A stretch of 64,000 nucleotides of DNA from NCBI GenBank assembly GCA_951640195.1, contig OX621172.1:1922001-1986000 (forward strand), given 5' to 3'. The notes beneath the pieces were generated by a model, which had not been told where the DNA came from, did no database searches, and worked only from the letters and a program-made list of their open reading frames with translations. The stretch comes from Porpolomopsis calyptriformis. Taxonomy: Eukaryota > Basidiomycota > Agaricomycetes > Agaricales > Hygrophoraceae. A program made the translations under genes and the position numbers. Positions 42,489-54,725 of this stretch are shown here, in pieces; the stretch's first letter is position 1, and each line of letters begins with the position of its first letter.

Positions 42489-44056
42489 CTAAAATAGATT
42501 TTCAGCTTCAGCACCATCAAGTAACTCAGTTAAACAGTCCTCATAACATTTCACAACTGATAACCCTACCTCCCCTTCCATAACTCGCTTCCTTTTGATC
42601 ACTGGCTTCTGTTCTTGCTTTATACCTAACCTCTTGTTTCCGATAGTGATATCTTCAACTGGGTCTTCCAGGTCTCCCCAAGCCTTCCCATTACATGCAA
42701 CACGACCCGAAGTGAGCTATTCTTGATGCAGTGTGAGAACTGTTGGATTGATTTGCCAAACACGTAGATGGTTTGAAAGCTTTGCCTTTGGTGGTTTGTC
42801 TCCAATGGTAGCATGGCCAATGGTATGTTTCGTCATCTTGGTAGCTTTATCTGGATCTGGATCTTTGATCGCATTGAGTTCCTTGTATAGTTTTGCAAGC
42901 TAAATCGCAAATGATAAGCAAAGTGGGAATAGGATCAGAAAGTTAAGTACCTCATCACTACAGTAGTTAGGCGCATGACTAACATATTGCTTAGGTTCAC
43001 TAGGTACTTGTTCAGGGTCATCCTCGTCAGCTGACATAGCATTCAGCATGAATGCGGCATTGTATTTTGGGTTAGCATAGGATGATAATAGCCGCTTCCG
43101 ATTTCGAGCCTTTAATTTCTATAATCAAGGTGCGTTGTTATTGATTAATCTTTAAGCTAAATGGTTACTCACAGCATTAGCACGGCTGTGGTGTACAGCA
43201 CGGGTCATCAACCCCTCCTCATCACTCCCCTCCCCTAGCAACCCATCATCCAGAAATGCCTGCTCAGCCCACTTCTCTTGTGCATCTTTCTCACTCTTTT
43301 GCTTCTGGAGGATGTTGTAGGCATTTTGCATGTAGGTGACTTTTGCTGAGATTCTTTTTCGTAAATCAGAATCATGGCATTTGTTTAGGAATACGGCTGC
43401 CTTGGGATTGTAGCTAGAACTGCTATTCTTCATGTGAGTCAAGATTCTTTCGATGTGTTGTTTATTGACACCATTGTTGGCCATGAGTTTCCAGTTGAAA
43501 TGCATTGATGGCTTATTGGTAGCAGGGTCCCTCAGGTAGTCTGGATATGTTGGGTCAATCCCTTGAGGGTATGCAGGTAAGCTCTTCGCATCAAGCTTTG
43601 GAATACCCATTAACTTGACAATAACATCATAGATGACATTCTACAAGACATTATCCCAGCTGAAGGTACGTGTATACAAGCACTCACCTTGACCGGTTTT
43701 GACAAACTAGCTTCTTCAGATTCTTTCACTTCATCATCTGACAATGGGTCTCTGCCAGTCACATCAGTATCTCTCGGTGGTTCGTCTCCCTCTGGTGTGT
43801 GCACGCGATCTCCAACTGTATCTGTACTTATACCTATACCCTCCCTGAGGTTTTCTTCATCCACTATATTCAACACACTCTCTGCAAATTCAACACGGCC
43901 TTCAAGGCCACCCAGTTTTGCCTTCAAGATCTGGTTTTCGGCATGCAAGACCTTCAACCACCACTCTGTTGAATCGATGAAGTCACTTTTCCACTGCTGC
44001 AGATCTTCAATGGCTTGCATGGCTGCATTGAAACGCTGCAAATTGCTGCTCGACAT
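42489..44056 (-). pseudogene. Element D second gene, one internal stop
   Basis: Minus-strand exons 44056-43688, 43640-43173 and about 43119-42952, then a last exon from about 42901. Exon 1 is a coiled coil plus acidic linker (WWLKVLHAENQILKAKLGGLEG). Exon 2 starts NVIYDVIVKLMGIPKLDAK and has a charged helical part. Exon 3 has ARNRKRLLSSYANPKYNAAFM. In the last exon, TAG at 42717-42719 interrupts a frame that otherwise continues to 42489; CAG-to-TAG would explain it. It is the accessory protein gene expected beside a CACTA transposase, perhaps DNA-binding; function unknown. Confidence 0.6.
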
Positions 44057-44397
44057 TTTCCTGGAGTAGGGTCAAGGCTGGACTTCTACCTGTCTGTTTC
44101 CACCACTATACATGTACTTGACAGCTCTGCCAATTTATCTATATAACCCTGATTTAAATTTAACTGTGACTTGTACTTAATGATGAGTGAAGAACCAGAA
44201 GCAGCCTGAGCCGCAACCAGTGGTATTGATTATGTAAGATTACCAGAATACATGCGTAATCTTGCCAAAACTTGATCATTCTATAAAGAATATGAAAAAT
44301 CCATTATCTCTCCATTTTTTCATCATAATCTCACAATTATTTACACATTCTCAACAAATAATCCACTTCCGTAATCTGGCATCTCCACGCAGTGCAG

Positions 44398-46900
44398 GTA
44401 CTATAGTACTAGTTCAAGTAACTCTAAGCAATGATTTTTTCTCTGGAAAAGAACACCGATTTTATGCTGACATTGAGTCAATCATGGTTTTGAGACTACC
44501 CACTATCATTATATCTTCTTTGCCATCCAAATCCCCTTTGAAAAAACAATAGTTCAAAGTGCCCACTTTTGTCCATAGGTATGTCCTTCAATTCTAACAC
44601 CTTCACACCATCTGTTACTCTGTTCACATCCCTTGTACAGATGGCACACACACAGAACTGCATTGCAGTGTTCAATATTGCATTGTAGAACTGCTGATAA
44701 CACTCTCTAACCTAGTCCATACTTGGCAGGTCTAGATACTTCATAATGTTATAGGTATGCTTGCTTTCCTCTCCTGCATCTGTTTTCTAGAGAACACACT
44801 ATTGTAGTGAATGATCTTGATGTTTCCATTTTTTAGAAGCAATACCACTGATTTCCTTAGCTTGAGTAGCTTTGTGTAGTGAGGTCAATAATTCAGGAGT
44901 AGCATATGTTATAATATGTTTAACAAGCCTCTGTTTCAATTGAGATTCACTTTGAGGGACTGGGATGTATTTTCTAGTGAGTTTGTAAAGATTAGAGATA
45001 CTAAGTTTATTGAGATCTGCTGCTTGAAGCATTTTGAAAACATAAAGGTTATTTGTATTCATATTGGTTATAACTTATATATCAAATCTTCCTGCATCTA
45101 GACACATCTAGTACATTCTACTGCACTCAAGATCATGTGAGAGTCAAGTGAAAATTGTGTAGTCCAATAATACTTAATCAGCAAGCATGAGTTATGTCAT
45201 ACACCTACATATATATGACACTCATGCTTATTAAATGCTTCAAGTATCTTCTCAAATGTTCTAGTCAAATATTAAGGTATATAAGAAGCTTCCCAGTGAT
45301 CTAGCATGTTAACCATTCTCAAAACTGACTAATATTACAATGAAACAGACTCATTCAATAGCACAGAATACTCTGTCTAATACACTATTAAACTCTCCTC
45401 CCAATTACACCCCATTATCCAAATCTCCTTCACAACCAATAGATCAGATAATAGAACACCCCCACCCAATCCATCATCTCAGAAATCCATACTATCTCTG
45501 CCATCTAACAATAGTGACCTTGAAAATATTGCAAATGCTCTGCATAAAAATACTCTATTTCTGGGTAGCTAAAACTTACTACAGAGTGTCAAATGGGTCA
45601 AGTTTGGATGACAGAAGAAACTTGTCTTGAAAAATGATAACACTCACAATAGTATACAAGAGTTGGCAATACTGGAGTGGGTAGGTGAGATTAGCCCCAA
45701 CAACTTTTGGCTGTATACATGCACTAGATGGAATAGAAAGTGAGGACCTCAAGGTGTATAGATGAATGTATCACCTTTCGAGAAAGCAAAAGCCAGAGCA
45801 AATATCTGCACTTCAAGTTCTCCTCTATTCAAGGATGATTAGAAAGCTTGTATTGCAAATATACAAGCTGTGATGGATCTATTGCTAAAAACATTGAAAC
45901 AGGCTCTCAGTCTTATACAAAACAATGAGATCAATATCAGACATGCAATTTTTGAGGTATTCATCTCTTAGATTATTTATTACATTTAGATATACTCATT
46001 GTGTTGAATTTTGTAGCCCAAAGAACTAAATGATTAAGACAATAAAGAGACTGTAATAAATGCAGAAGTTGCATCCAATAGTGGTGACAATGAAACAATC
46101 GAAAGCAATAAAAGTATGTGTTTCAATTAATACAAGGTTTAAATATAATTAACAATACTTAAACAGGTTTAGACCTCAGTCTAGAATTTACGATTCATAA
46201 CTGGCCCATTATCTCATCCCTCAAAGTCCTCACCCAGTATATACTTTATACAATAGCAGATTGTTTGAGCTGCAAGGGATTACAGTGGATGAATCTAAAG
46301 GTACACTGCTAGTGAACATGTGCTGGTCTATCAGAGATATATTTTTTCTTTTTCCTTTGCTCATCTATTCCTATTTACATCAGACAGTTTATATCAATAA
46401 CTGCTTATCCACCCAAGCTCTGCTTAGTAATAGAAGGTGATCAAGCCATATCTATATTTAGTCTACCATCACTCTCCTTATCTACATAACTCATCTGTAG
46501 TTGTTATAACTCACATGTAGTCAGTATGACTCATACATAGCTAGTACAGTAATCAACAGGTCAATGACACACCTAAATAAAGATACATCTTTGATTTCAT
46601 TTTGGCTTGAATTCCTGCAATTTTAGGTAGACAGAATCATCCCAATGTACTTGACCAATATCTCAGTCCCTACCTCAGAGGATACATGAAGAACTGATAT
46701 CAGTGTTGTCAAAATACTTGTATTTGGCACTTTCCATGTTTACAGGTCAATGACACAGTCACAGAAAACCTTTATTTGGGACATCTAAAAAACCTGTGTG
46801 AATTGTTTTTATTGAATAAACATGAAATTTCTAAATTGGGAATGATCTAATCACTATCTGAGTCTGAGTCTGAGCCTTGACCATCATCCCTTGTTGTTCC
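44398..46900. other. AT-rich transposon debris, no supported gene
   Basis: Continues the sequence interrupted by element D. Short frames at 44799-45062 minus (ISNLYKLTRKYIPVPQSESQLK) and 45340-45630 plus have no recognised family. AGGTCAATGACACA occurs at about 46558 and 46746, a possible short repeat beside the pogo-like element. Confidence 0.3.
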
Positions 46901-47002
46901 TTCATCTGCCAGCAGCACAGGCCTGGGAATTGGCTTCAGCAAGGCACCCTTGAGGACTGGTTTCTTCCAATGTGGTTTCCTTTTCTCTGCTTTCGCATTC
47001 AC

Positions 47003-49034
47003 TTATTCCACCTCCCATGCCTCCATAGCCTCCCGCCATAGATCCTTGATAACCTCATTCATATCCCTCCTTTCCTCATCTAGCCTCTTCCACTCTGCTA
47101 AGGCTGCTGCTCTCTCCTCCCTTGCTGACCTTCTCTGCACCTTCTCCACTGCCTTATTAACCCTATCAGCCTCAAACTGGGCCACCCGATCAACAAATGC
47201 TGCTGCTGTAAGTAAGTGAGGAAGGCCATCGCCTACTAGGCATCCCTTTTTCTTCTTCCCCTCCTTCTCTTCTCGAGCTTCCAGCTGACTCCAAACTACA
47301 TCCACATAGGCCCCATTTAGAATTCCATTTGCCTGCAAGCCTACCATGCACCCCTTATAGTAAGCTTCCCTTTCATTTGCTTCCCAGAGAGCAGATTGAA
47401 GTTGACATTCATAGTATGTTTCAGGTATCGCTTCCAATAGTTTAGTATTTCGGGTGTGAGTAGGTGAGATTTCGAAGGAGCTTAGGGTAGGTAGCTGAGA
47501 AGCTGACTGAACAGGTGATGAAGATACAACAAATGCCGCAGATGTAGGTGCAAGACCCTGTATGGTGGTTTCAACAGGTCCTGAATGGATTCGGTCAATA
47601 GGCAAGCTAAAGTCTGTCCCATCATCACTATTATCGCAGTCTTGTTTTGCCCTTCGCTGGCACCTTTTCTGGTGGATCTCATGCAGCAGGTTGGTAATAA
47701 CCTTGATTGGGGTGGATGGCACCAGTGGTAAGTGCCTGTGGTATGATGTTTCCAAACTTGGTGCTAACATCTCTGCTGTAATGACACTTGGATTGAATGG
47801 GAAGACACCGGTCTTCCTAAAGGCCATCTTGATCATTTCTGGAGTGAGCACACGGATATGCGTGGCCCCATATATCTCCAAGAAGTTTGTCTTGTCAATC
47901 CTAGTATGTTTTTGTTACTCCCACTTCCGTTTTTCCTAGGTCCAGTAAAGCTTTAGTTTCCTAAAAACCATGACATCCAAACCCTGATACACATGTGTAG
48001 CATGTGCTAGATAGCATCGGATGTTATGGTTGGCCTTTGCATATTCCAGAAAGGCCTGTGTATAATGCGAGTTATGGCCATCAACCAATAGTAAGCACCA
48101 TTTTCTTTTCGCCTTTTCTTTGGTTTGCTGATCAAAATGAGTGATCCATTCAGCGCTAATCTCTCCATCAGTCCAACCCTTCTTCGAGTAGGCAAGTCTA
48201 CAAGTAATTCAGTGTGATATCTGTATTAGAAAAGCTAGGTACATATGATGCCTTTGCAGGATTGTTCTGATCCCAATTGACTAGGAATGATTTGCCTTTG
48301 AAAATGACAGTAGGAGGTAGGGATGTGCCATCAGCACAAATGGTTACAATAACGGTAGTATTTTCCCGGTTTCCATCTCCTTGTTGATGCTGAATCCTCT
48401 TCCCAACAGCTCCAATCACCCACTCACGCCCTCCACCAGCAGCCCAGAATCCAGACTCATCAACACCATAAGTATTCTCTTCCAGAATCGGTACTGTTTC
48501 TATTGACTCATTATCGTGATCCATTTCCCCTCTCAAGGTCTTTCCAAGGAGGTCAAACCATGCAGCATTTGTCAAAGGGTTTACTGCATGCCCCTGGGCA
48601 TTGTCAAGAGCACATGCCCAGTACATACTCAAGTGGTCAGAGTACTTTCCTACAAAGCAATTCATCCATCAGCTTCCAACACTAGTCACTGGGAATTGGT
48701 CCCCAAGTCGTGCATGCAGGATTGCATCTACATGTCCTCGGAGCCACCTGTGACTGAGCGGGAATCCTCGGGCAGCTGTCTCAACAGCATAGTTGATAAC
48801 AAGGTTAGCTTCCATCTCAAGAAGCCAGCCCTTCTCAGCATTAGACTGACTCTTACTTTTCCCTCCAGCAGCCAACCTCAAGAGCGTTTTATGGTCCAGC
48901 TTGATGTACATTCCCTTTTCCCTCAGGTACGCACCCTCAACCTCTTTGCACACACTGCGTGACCCTTTTCTCTTCTCTCCTGCTAGTCTCCCAAGTTTAA
49001 ATCGGTAGGCCACCACTGCGCAAGCCATCAGCAC
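47003..49034 (-). pseudogene. Pogo/CENP-B-type DDE transposase, decayed
   Basis: Minus-strand order: an N-terminal CENP-B-like HTH region (DHKTLLRLAAGGKSKSQSNAEKGWL, RGFPLSHRWLRGHVDAI); an in-frame stop at 48669; GKYSDHLSMYWACALDNAQG; then the DDE core with YGVDESGF, HQQGDGNRENTTVIVTICADG and LLLVDGHNSHY after a frame shift near 48195. Third Asp in VYQGLDVMVF. TAG and TAA then interrupt (about 47940-47915, both explained by C-to-T in CAG/CAA) before IRVLTPEMIKMAFRKTGVFPFNP and a coiled C-terminus. Family identity is clear; the gene is dead. Confidence 0.8.
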
Positions 49035-49329
49035 ATCTTTGTTTTTCTAGCACAGTTGTGTCTTCTTCATATCGGATTTGCTTCAACCAACCATAACGGA
49101 CGAGGATGACAAGGATTTTGGCTAATAATATAATATGTAATCATATGTGTGGTGTGACCTATGCATGATTTTAAGCCAAAAATGGTTGATAATCTGTATT
49201 CGCACTCCAGATATCCCAAAGTTGGTAGGTCATACATTTATTAGTCAACTAGATTATGGGTATCAAGACTATTGACAATTTGGCTAACTAATTGGGCAGG
49301 AATGGGACGAGGAACAAAACTTTTAGACT

Positions 49330-49495
49330 AGGTGGGTCATTGAGTGATAGCAGGTTATTGACCCATTGATTACTGTATATAAAGCTAGTAGTAGATAGAC
49401 TTAGGATAAGTCTGTTTCTTTTATTAACACCCCCAATCAGTAGTCTGCCAACTCTTTAAAACCCTGTACTCAGAGCCTGAAGTAAAACCTTACAA
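49330..49495 (+). repeat. Degraded LTR end with TATA box
   Basis: GTATATAAAGCTAG at about 49375, TAGTAG repeats and GAAGTAAAACCTTACAATCA resemble the promoter and 3' end of the element B LTR (TATATAAAG..., GAAGTAAAACCTTCAAC). Left border not found. Confidence 0.45.
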
Positions 49496-50157
49496 TCAAC
49501 CCTAGACTGCCATCTAACAACTTGGATGAACTTTAGAGTTTGAAATTTTACTGACAGATAGTACTTACAGTTTGCCCTTTGAAGATGCAAAGGAACCAGA
49601 TACTTGCATACAAAATGACAGTTTTTTGAGACACTGTAGCCTTCATTCATCACTATCCTGAACTGCAACAATCTAATAACACCTGTATGAATGGTGGGGA
49701 CAACAAGCAAAGGTGAAGGGGTCAGCACAGTTACAGTTCACCAGATTAGGATGAACACTTACCAAAAGTGTTTTATGAGCAAGCAGGATATTTGTTTGAG
49801 GGTCAACCCCCTCAAACAGATTAAGGTTTATGAATGGATTATTATCTCAAACTCCGAACGGCATGTCGGCCAATGTCCTTTTATATTATATTTTATTATA
49901 TTCCATAATAAAAAACTCTTATGGGAAGTCAACCAATACTTAAATAAAATATCTAGCTTCACTTTTATTTTATTACCATACAAATGTGTGATTTTCCAGG
50001 TGCTAAATTTCAACAAGCAGTCAATGGTCACAAAATTCGACCCCGCCACCAGTGGTTGTCATTGTTCCTTTACCACGGGCCCAAGCGCAACGTCCCCCAA
50101 GCTTATTTACAGCCTGAATGGTCACTTAACACACCCTCCTCCAAGTGCGATTTAGAA
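49496..50157. other. Spacer upstream of RCE1
   Basis: AT-rich, no gene. Similarity to the other RCE1 copy begins at about 50070 (CCTTTACCACGGGCCCAAGC). Confidence 0.4.
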
Positions 50158-51480
50158 ATGCCCATAGACCAATTAGCCGCGATACCGACCCTATCCGCAC
50201 ACCTCCTCGCCCTCAGCTTCGCCCTCTCCTACGTCGGATCACTCTATGTTTTCAAAGCAGCCCGGCTTTCCTTTCATCCTGCTACAGTCGCCACCCCAGA
50301 CGGCACAGCCAGACAGAAAAGACTGAACGAACGTTGGAGGGACGATCCCGACGTCATCAAAGCACGACTCGCCTCAGTCGTCATCGCCACCTTCGTCTGT
50401 TGCGCCGGCGTGTTTGCCGTCGTGTTGCGTTCGCCTTACGGTCGAGCCCTCGTGAGCTTTTTTGCGTCCTTTTACCTTTCTCTACTCCCCGCCCTGAACC
50501 ACACCGGGTTTCTCAAAAGGGCTATCGCGCCGCATTCATGTCCACTCTCTGGCGCCTCGGCATCCACTTTGACCTCAGTGCCAATTCGTTGTACCCCCAC
50601 CTCGTCACACCCCTCCTCTTCGCAGGACCATTATACGTTCGCTATCTCCAACAATCCCTTCCCTTCCAGCGCTGGTGGTCATTCCGAACGGACATCCGAC
50701 CTATGTTTGTTACATTACAAGGACTTCGTAACTACGTACTCGTACGTTCTCTCTTATAGACACATTCAATCGCGCCATATCCATCTAACTCAACCTTTTG
50801 ACTACAGGGCCCAATCACAGAAGAGCTCGTATTTCGTGCATGCATACTAGCCGTCTACAATCTCGCCGCAGCGTCCACCAAGCGCATGATTTTTCTCAGC
50901 CCATTATCTTTCGGTGCCGGTGCGAACCTCTAAATCTTGCTTTACACTCTGCCTTTTCGGACCATTTCTCTCATCTTCCTCTCATCTCTTCAAGCTCACA
51001 TCCACCACGCTTGGGATACGTACAACCGCTACGGCAAAACGTCCGCTGCCTTCAAGCAAGCTATCCTCATCATGCGTACGTCGCTCCTCTCCGTCTTCAA
51101 AACCAAATTCTGAAAAACTCTCTCGCCACTAACCCTCCAGTGATTCAATTCACATACACCACCATCTTTGGCTTTTACTGCGCATTCCTCTTCTTGCGTA
51201 CCAGTTCCATTTTCCCGCCCATCTCCGCTCACGTCTTCTGCAACATCATGGGCATACCCCAAATTTTAGCCCATCTCAATCGATTCCCTCGGCGCGGTGC
51301 AGGTTCGTCTTTTCCGATCTGACTGGCGGAATAACCCCGTTCTCATTCCTTATAGCCATCATAGCAGCCTATATATTTGGAATCGTGGGATTCTTGTACG
51401 CCTTGTGGCCCTGGACCTATGTGCCAGATAGCATTTATTGGCCGCCACCGCAGTATAATAGCTCGCAGATGGTGCCTTGA
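50158..51480 (+). CDS. RCE1: CAAX prenyl protease 2 (Rce1), 331 aa, intact
   Basis: ER-membrane glutamate protease that removes the -AAX residues from prenylated Ras- and a-factor-type proteins. Six exons: 50158-50451, 50520-50741, 50808-50919, 50995-51075, 51141-51302 and 51356-51480; all phases fit. Catalytic motifs: EExxxR at about residues 177-182 (ITEELVFR), FxxxH at about 207-211 (FGAAH) and HxxxN at about 267-271 (HVFCN). Several membrane helices (LLALSFALSYVGSLYV, LVTPLLFAGPLYV, AIIAAYIFGIVGFLYALWP). Stop at 51478. The length suits the family. It lies in direct orientation 39 kb from the decayed copy. Confidence 0.92.
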
Positions 51481-51876
51481 TTGAGGGTTGTATGCGACCT
51501 TATATGCTGTAAATTTAATCATGGGAAAACTACACGTAGAAATTCTAATTGATATGCGTCCGCATCTCGAATGGTCAGATACTGAGTGTGTGTGGACCAT
51601 TTTTAAATAAAGCCCGACTCTGCTAGGACAGGCCGTGGGGGGTGATATTCACGGGCAGCAAGTGCCTTTGTGATCGTATACAATGCATCATGGAGAGGTA
51701 CCAGATAGTTCGTAGATAATTCCATCACGAAACGTTGTTTGACCTGTCGCACAGGGCTTCCTGGTTTGTGTTCACCGCTGAAATGTCTTTCTGTCCCGTT
51801 ATACTATCGACACGGTCCAACCGAATGGTGAGTCTCCTTCCGAGGAGTGCCCTAACCTCGTTAAAGGGTTGTGAGG
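51481..51876. other. Spacer, no gene
   Basis: Nothing recognisable; a short plus frame at 51735-51917 runs opposite the TPR relic and is treated as a shadow. Confidence 0.35.
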
Positions 51877-52390
51877 CTATTCATCCGATGGATCGGACTC
51901 GGGTGATTGAGTCGTAGATGCTTCAAGCGCCTCAGTCTCATGAAATAGTCCATAAACGACCGCGAGGTTGCTCATTGACGAGAACGTGTCTTGGTGATCG
52001 GTCCCTAGACAATTCTCCCTCTCAATTAGTACCGGCTAATCCAACGCCTCTGCAGATAAGCGGGAGATCGTTCACCAACGCGAGGGTGCCCGGGTGGTCG
52101 ATGATCAGCTCCTTCTCGCTCTCATTCAGCGCCTGCACAACACCTGAGCGTCGTCATATCTTCCTCGCTCTCCAAGCGCTAGACAATCGGTGGGTTGGCG
52201 AGGCTTAGCTCGACCTTCATCTCGTACAAGTCCCTCGGTCCTCGATTCAACGTTGGAATGATGTTTCGTAAGCAGTCCAATGTATTGGCAATCGAGGGTC
52301 TCCTACACGTCGGAACGTCCCAGACGATTGGTCGTAGCATTCTTTCTTCGCATTCTCTTGTATCATGAATTGGACTAAATCATGCGTCCA
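51877..52390 (-). pseudogene. TPR-repeat protein relic (NB-ARC/kinesin-light-chain type)
   Basis: Read on minus, fragments show TPR signatures of the fungal NB-ARC-TPR type: ERGRYDDAQVLCRR; after a shift, NESEKELIIDHPGTLALVND; after stops, TDHQDTFSSMSNLAVVYGLFHETEALE, ending at TAG 51877-51879. GRxDxAxxLxRR and DHPxTLxxxxxLA are typical. Frame shifts and stops show it is dead. Similar but weaker fragments may extend to about 53360. Confidence 0.6.
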
Positions 52391-53392
52391 CAACGAAGGG
52401 TTCCAAGATCAGTTCGATTCGAGTTTTCGCATAGCCATCGGAAATTGGATCGGGGAGAGAAACCAATGCGCGAAGGTTCGATAGACAGGTGGGAAGTATT
52501 TTTGCCGTCGATTTGGTATTGCAGACTCTCGTGGAGTTGGGGGCGACGAAGTTGGCAGGTAACTCTTTGGCTTCATCAACAACCACCCTCGCCACTATAC
52601 TTTCGAGTCGAGGAACAAACGAGATTACTGATACCACGACATTCCCCATTGACCGTTGATCGTAAGAAGGCAACAATCCTCCCATCGAATTAATTATCAG
52701 TGTAATTTAAAAGATGCCAAACTTCGTGGATATGAAACTCACTTCTATTCTCCACTGATTACTATAGAATTTTCGGCATATCTTGCTGTCACGAACGACA
52801 CCATTTGAACGAGTCCTTCCGGCTCAAAAGCGAGAGCGTTGTAATTCCTCATCTTGAATCAGATGCCTTGTCACGTCCCATAGTCGCAAGACCTGGATAG
52901 GATGCTGTTCTCACCAACGCCTCGGCAACTTATAATGTCCGCGTCGCGACAAAATATTACCCCGCGTATTCCTCCGAGGAAGGTGAAGTCGAAGAAAGCC
53001 TAGCATGCCAACCTTTCTTGCACCCCACCCACCAGAGTCGGGCCGCGATAAGTTTGGCGTGCTGCTCTTGCAGGTGTCGATCAGGATGTCCAACGAGATC
53101 GAGTATCCCGCTGGTGGCTGATATCCAGAAGGTGTATGTATACCGATGCCAGCACCAGAGCCTTCCCTAAACCTGGCACTCCGTGACGCTTGGTTTGGGT
53201 CTGTTCCAAAAACACCAATTCCTTATATCTGCCAGCAAAATGGATGGAGAACACATGGGAGTGAACACCGTCACTAACATGAAGCTGGCAGCAGATAGCC
53301 ATAATAATTTGCGACTGCGATTGACTTGGTTTGGTAATGGTGGTCGTTGAATGAGAAAGCATTTATTACCTCTGACCTGCTCCAGCACCATA
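52391..53392. other. Degenerate stretch, possible upstream part of the TPR relic
   Basis: Minus frames 52380-52685, 52911-53093 and 53081-53362 (HFAGRYKELVFLEQTQTKRH) could be further decayed TPR repeats, but no repeat is clean enough to call. Confidence 0.3.
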
Positions 53393-54393
53393 ATGCCTCA
53401 CAAGCGCGCAAAACGCTCAGTTCGCGAACAACAACGCTCTCAAAAGCAAGTCTCTATGACTTGTTTCTTAACATTCAAATAACCATCTTCTTAAGGGGTA
53501 ACGACTTGGCACCATCCAAAGGTGAAAGGACAACGACCAGTCTTGACGGAGAGTCCGTCCCAAAATCGGTCTCTCGAGTATTAAATGCCGCAAGGATAAG
53601 GGAGGAATGGAAGGAGAGCAGGAAGAGAAAGTTGGATGACGACGGTGGGGATGAGGATGGTGGTCGTGGAGCAGGCGGAGGCAAGCGAGCTGCGAAGAAG
53701 AGGAAGAGTGGGCACGATAAGAAAGGAGGCGGGAAGGGAAGGGAAGGCTCGACAAAAGGAGCGCTTATGATCCGACCTGGAGAGACGATTGCTCATTTTA
53801 ACAAGTGAGTGTGACTTGCTGTTGTTTTTTCGAAAACTTCATGTCATCTTTATGTTTTTTTTCGGATGTGTAGGAGAGTCGAATTGTACATGGCACCCTT
53901 GGTCAAGTCCGCTATGCGAACATCTGCGGCAGTCTCGCGGAAAACTCGAGCAGAAGAGCAGCAGCACAAACGAGCCGATCAAAAAGAAACACGAACAGCG
54001 ACATTTAAGCCAAAACTGAAATCCGAGCCCGATCACGAACACTCATCGGGGAAGAGTGCTTCCACCCACCACCGTGACCTTGACTCACAATCCAATCCAT
54101 CAAAACCCGACGACAAACACCCAAAAGAGTTTTCAACCACACCATCCTCCGCTCGCCGCCGCCTCAACGATATTGTGCTCGCCCCACCAGAGCTGACAAG
54201 GTTCCCTCGGCCCAGAGGTGGTAGTACTGCTGCCACCGTCCTCGACCGTGACAACCAACGGATGAAGACAGCAGATGGGGTGGTGTCGATGGCACAGAAG
54301 GCAATGTTAGAAGCCCAGAGGACGATGGCAATCGTGAGGTATCGGGAGATGAAAGAGAGGAGGAAAGCAGAGTCTGGGGTCACGATGTCCTGA
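53393..54393 (+). CDS. Basic nuclear protein, 293 aa, CCDC137-like
   Basis: Exons 53393-53445, 53496-53804 and 53874-54393. The first intron starts GCAAGT (GC-AG type) and ends TTCTTAAG; frame is kept only with this donor. The protein starts MPHKRAKRSVREQQRSQKG, then SVPKSVSRVLNAARIREEW, a strongly basic Lys/Arg/Gly run (about 80-105), LMIRPGETIAHFNKRVE with LVKSAMRTSAA, a disordered middle, TPSSARRRLNDIVLAPPEL and a C-terminal helix (SMAQKAMLEAQRTMAIVRYREMKERRK). The GE(T/S)..HFN.RVE motif is reminiscent of coiled-coil domain protein 137; I hold that name loosely. Nuclear or nucleolar location is inferred from composition. Confidence 0.75.
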
Positions 54394-54725
54394 GGGTCGC
54401 ATCGTAAATGTTCTCATCTCCGAAGAAAACACGTCTGAATTGGTTGACGTCGGTCCGATGGCGTGTAGCTTCACCAAGGCAACTTGTGTGCTCGAACCTC
54501 TGGATGGAAAGCTTATGTCTTGATGGCCAGGTCATAATCCGTGAAAGACATAGTGGATTCGGCTTCAGAGAGAGAAAAAAAGGAGGACAGCAGATATAAC
54601 CGAACAAGAGACAAGGGGAAAAGAAAAAAAAAACAGTACTAAAAGGTCACGATTGTATGGTGTATGCGTATGCAGGGTGATGTGGATATCGGTGTTGATA
54701 CAAGCATGGATGAAGCGACCTTCGA
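54394..54725. other. Convergent 3' spacer
   Basis: Between two convergent genes; a short minus frame at 54380-54607 has no support. Confidence 0.4.

Larger units (their letters stand above)
35140..44394 (+). mobile_element. Element D: CACTA-type DNA transposon, broken by C2 and C3
   Basis: Ends CACTGCGTGGAGA...; terminal inverted repeats are 109 bp with two mismatches (left 35140-35176 plus 36890-36961 after removing C2; right 44286-44394). The 3-bp duplication is CAG (35137-35139, 44395-44397). Inside are a tnp2-like transposase on plus and a second gene on minus, convergent and 49 bp apart. Without the two C insertions the element is about 5.8 kb. Confidence 0.9.
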
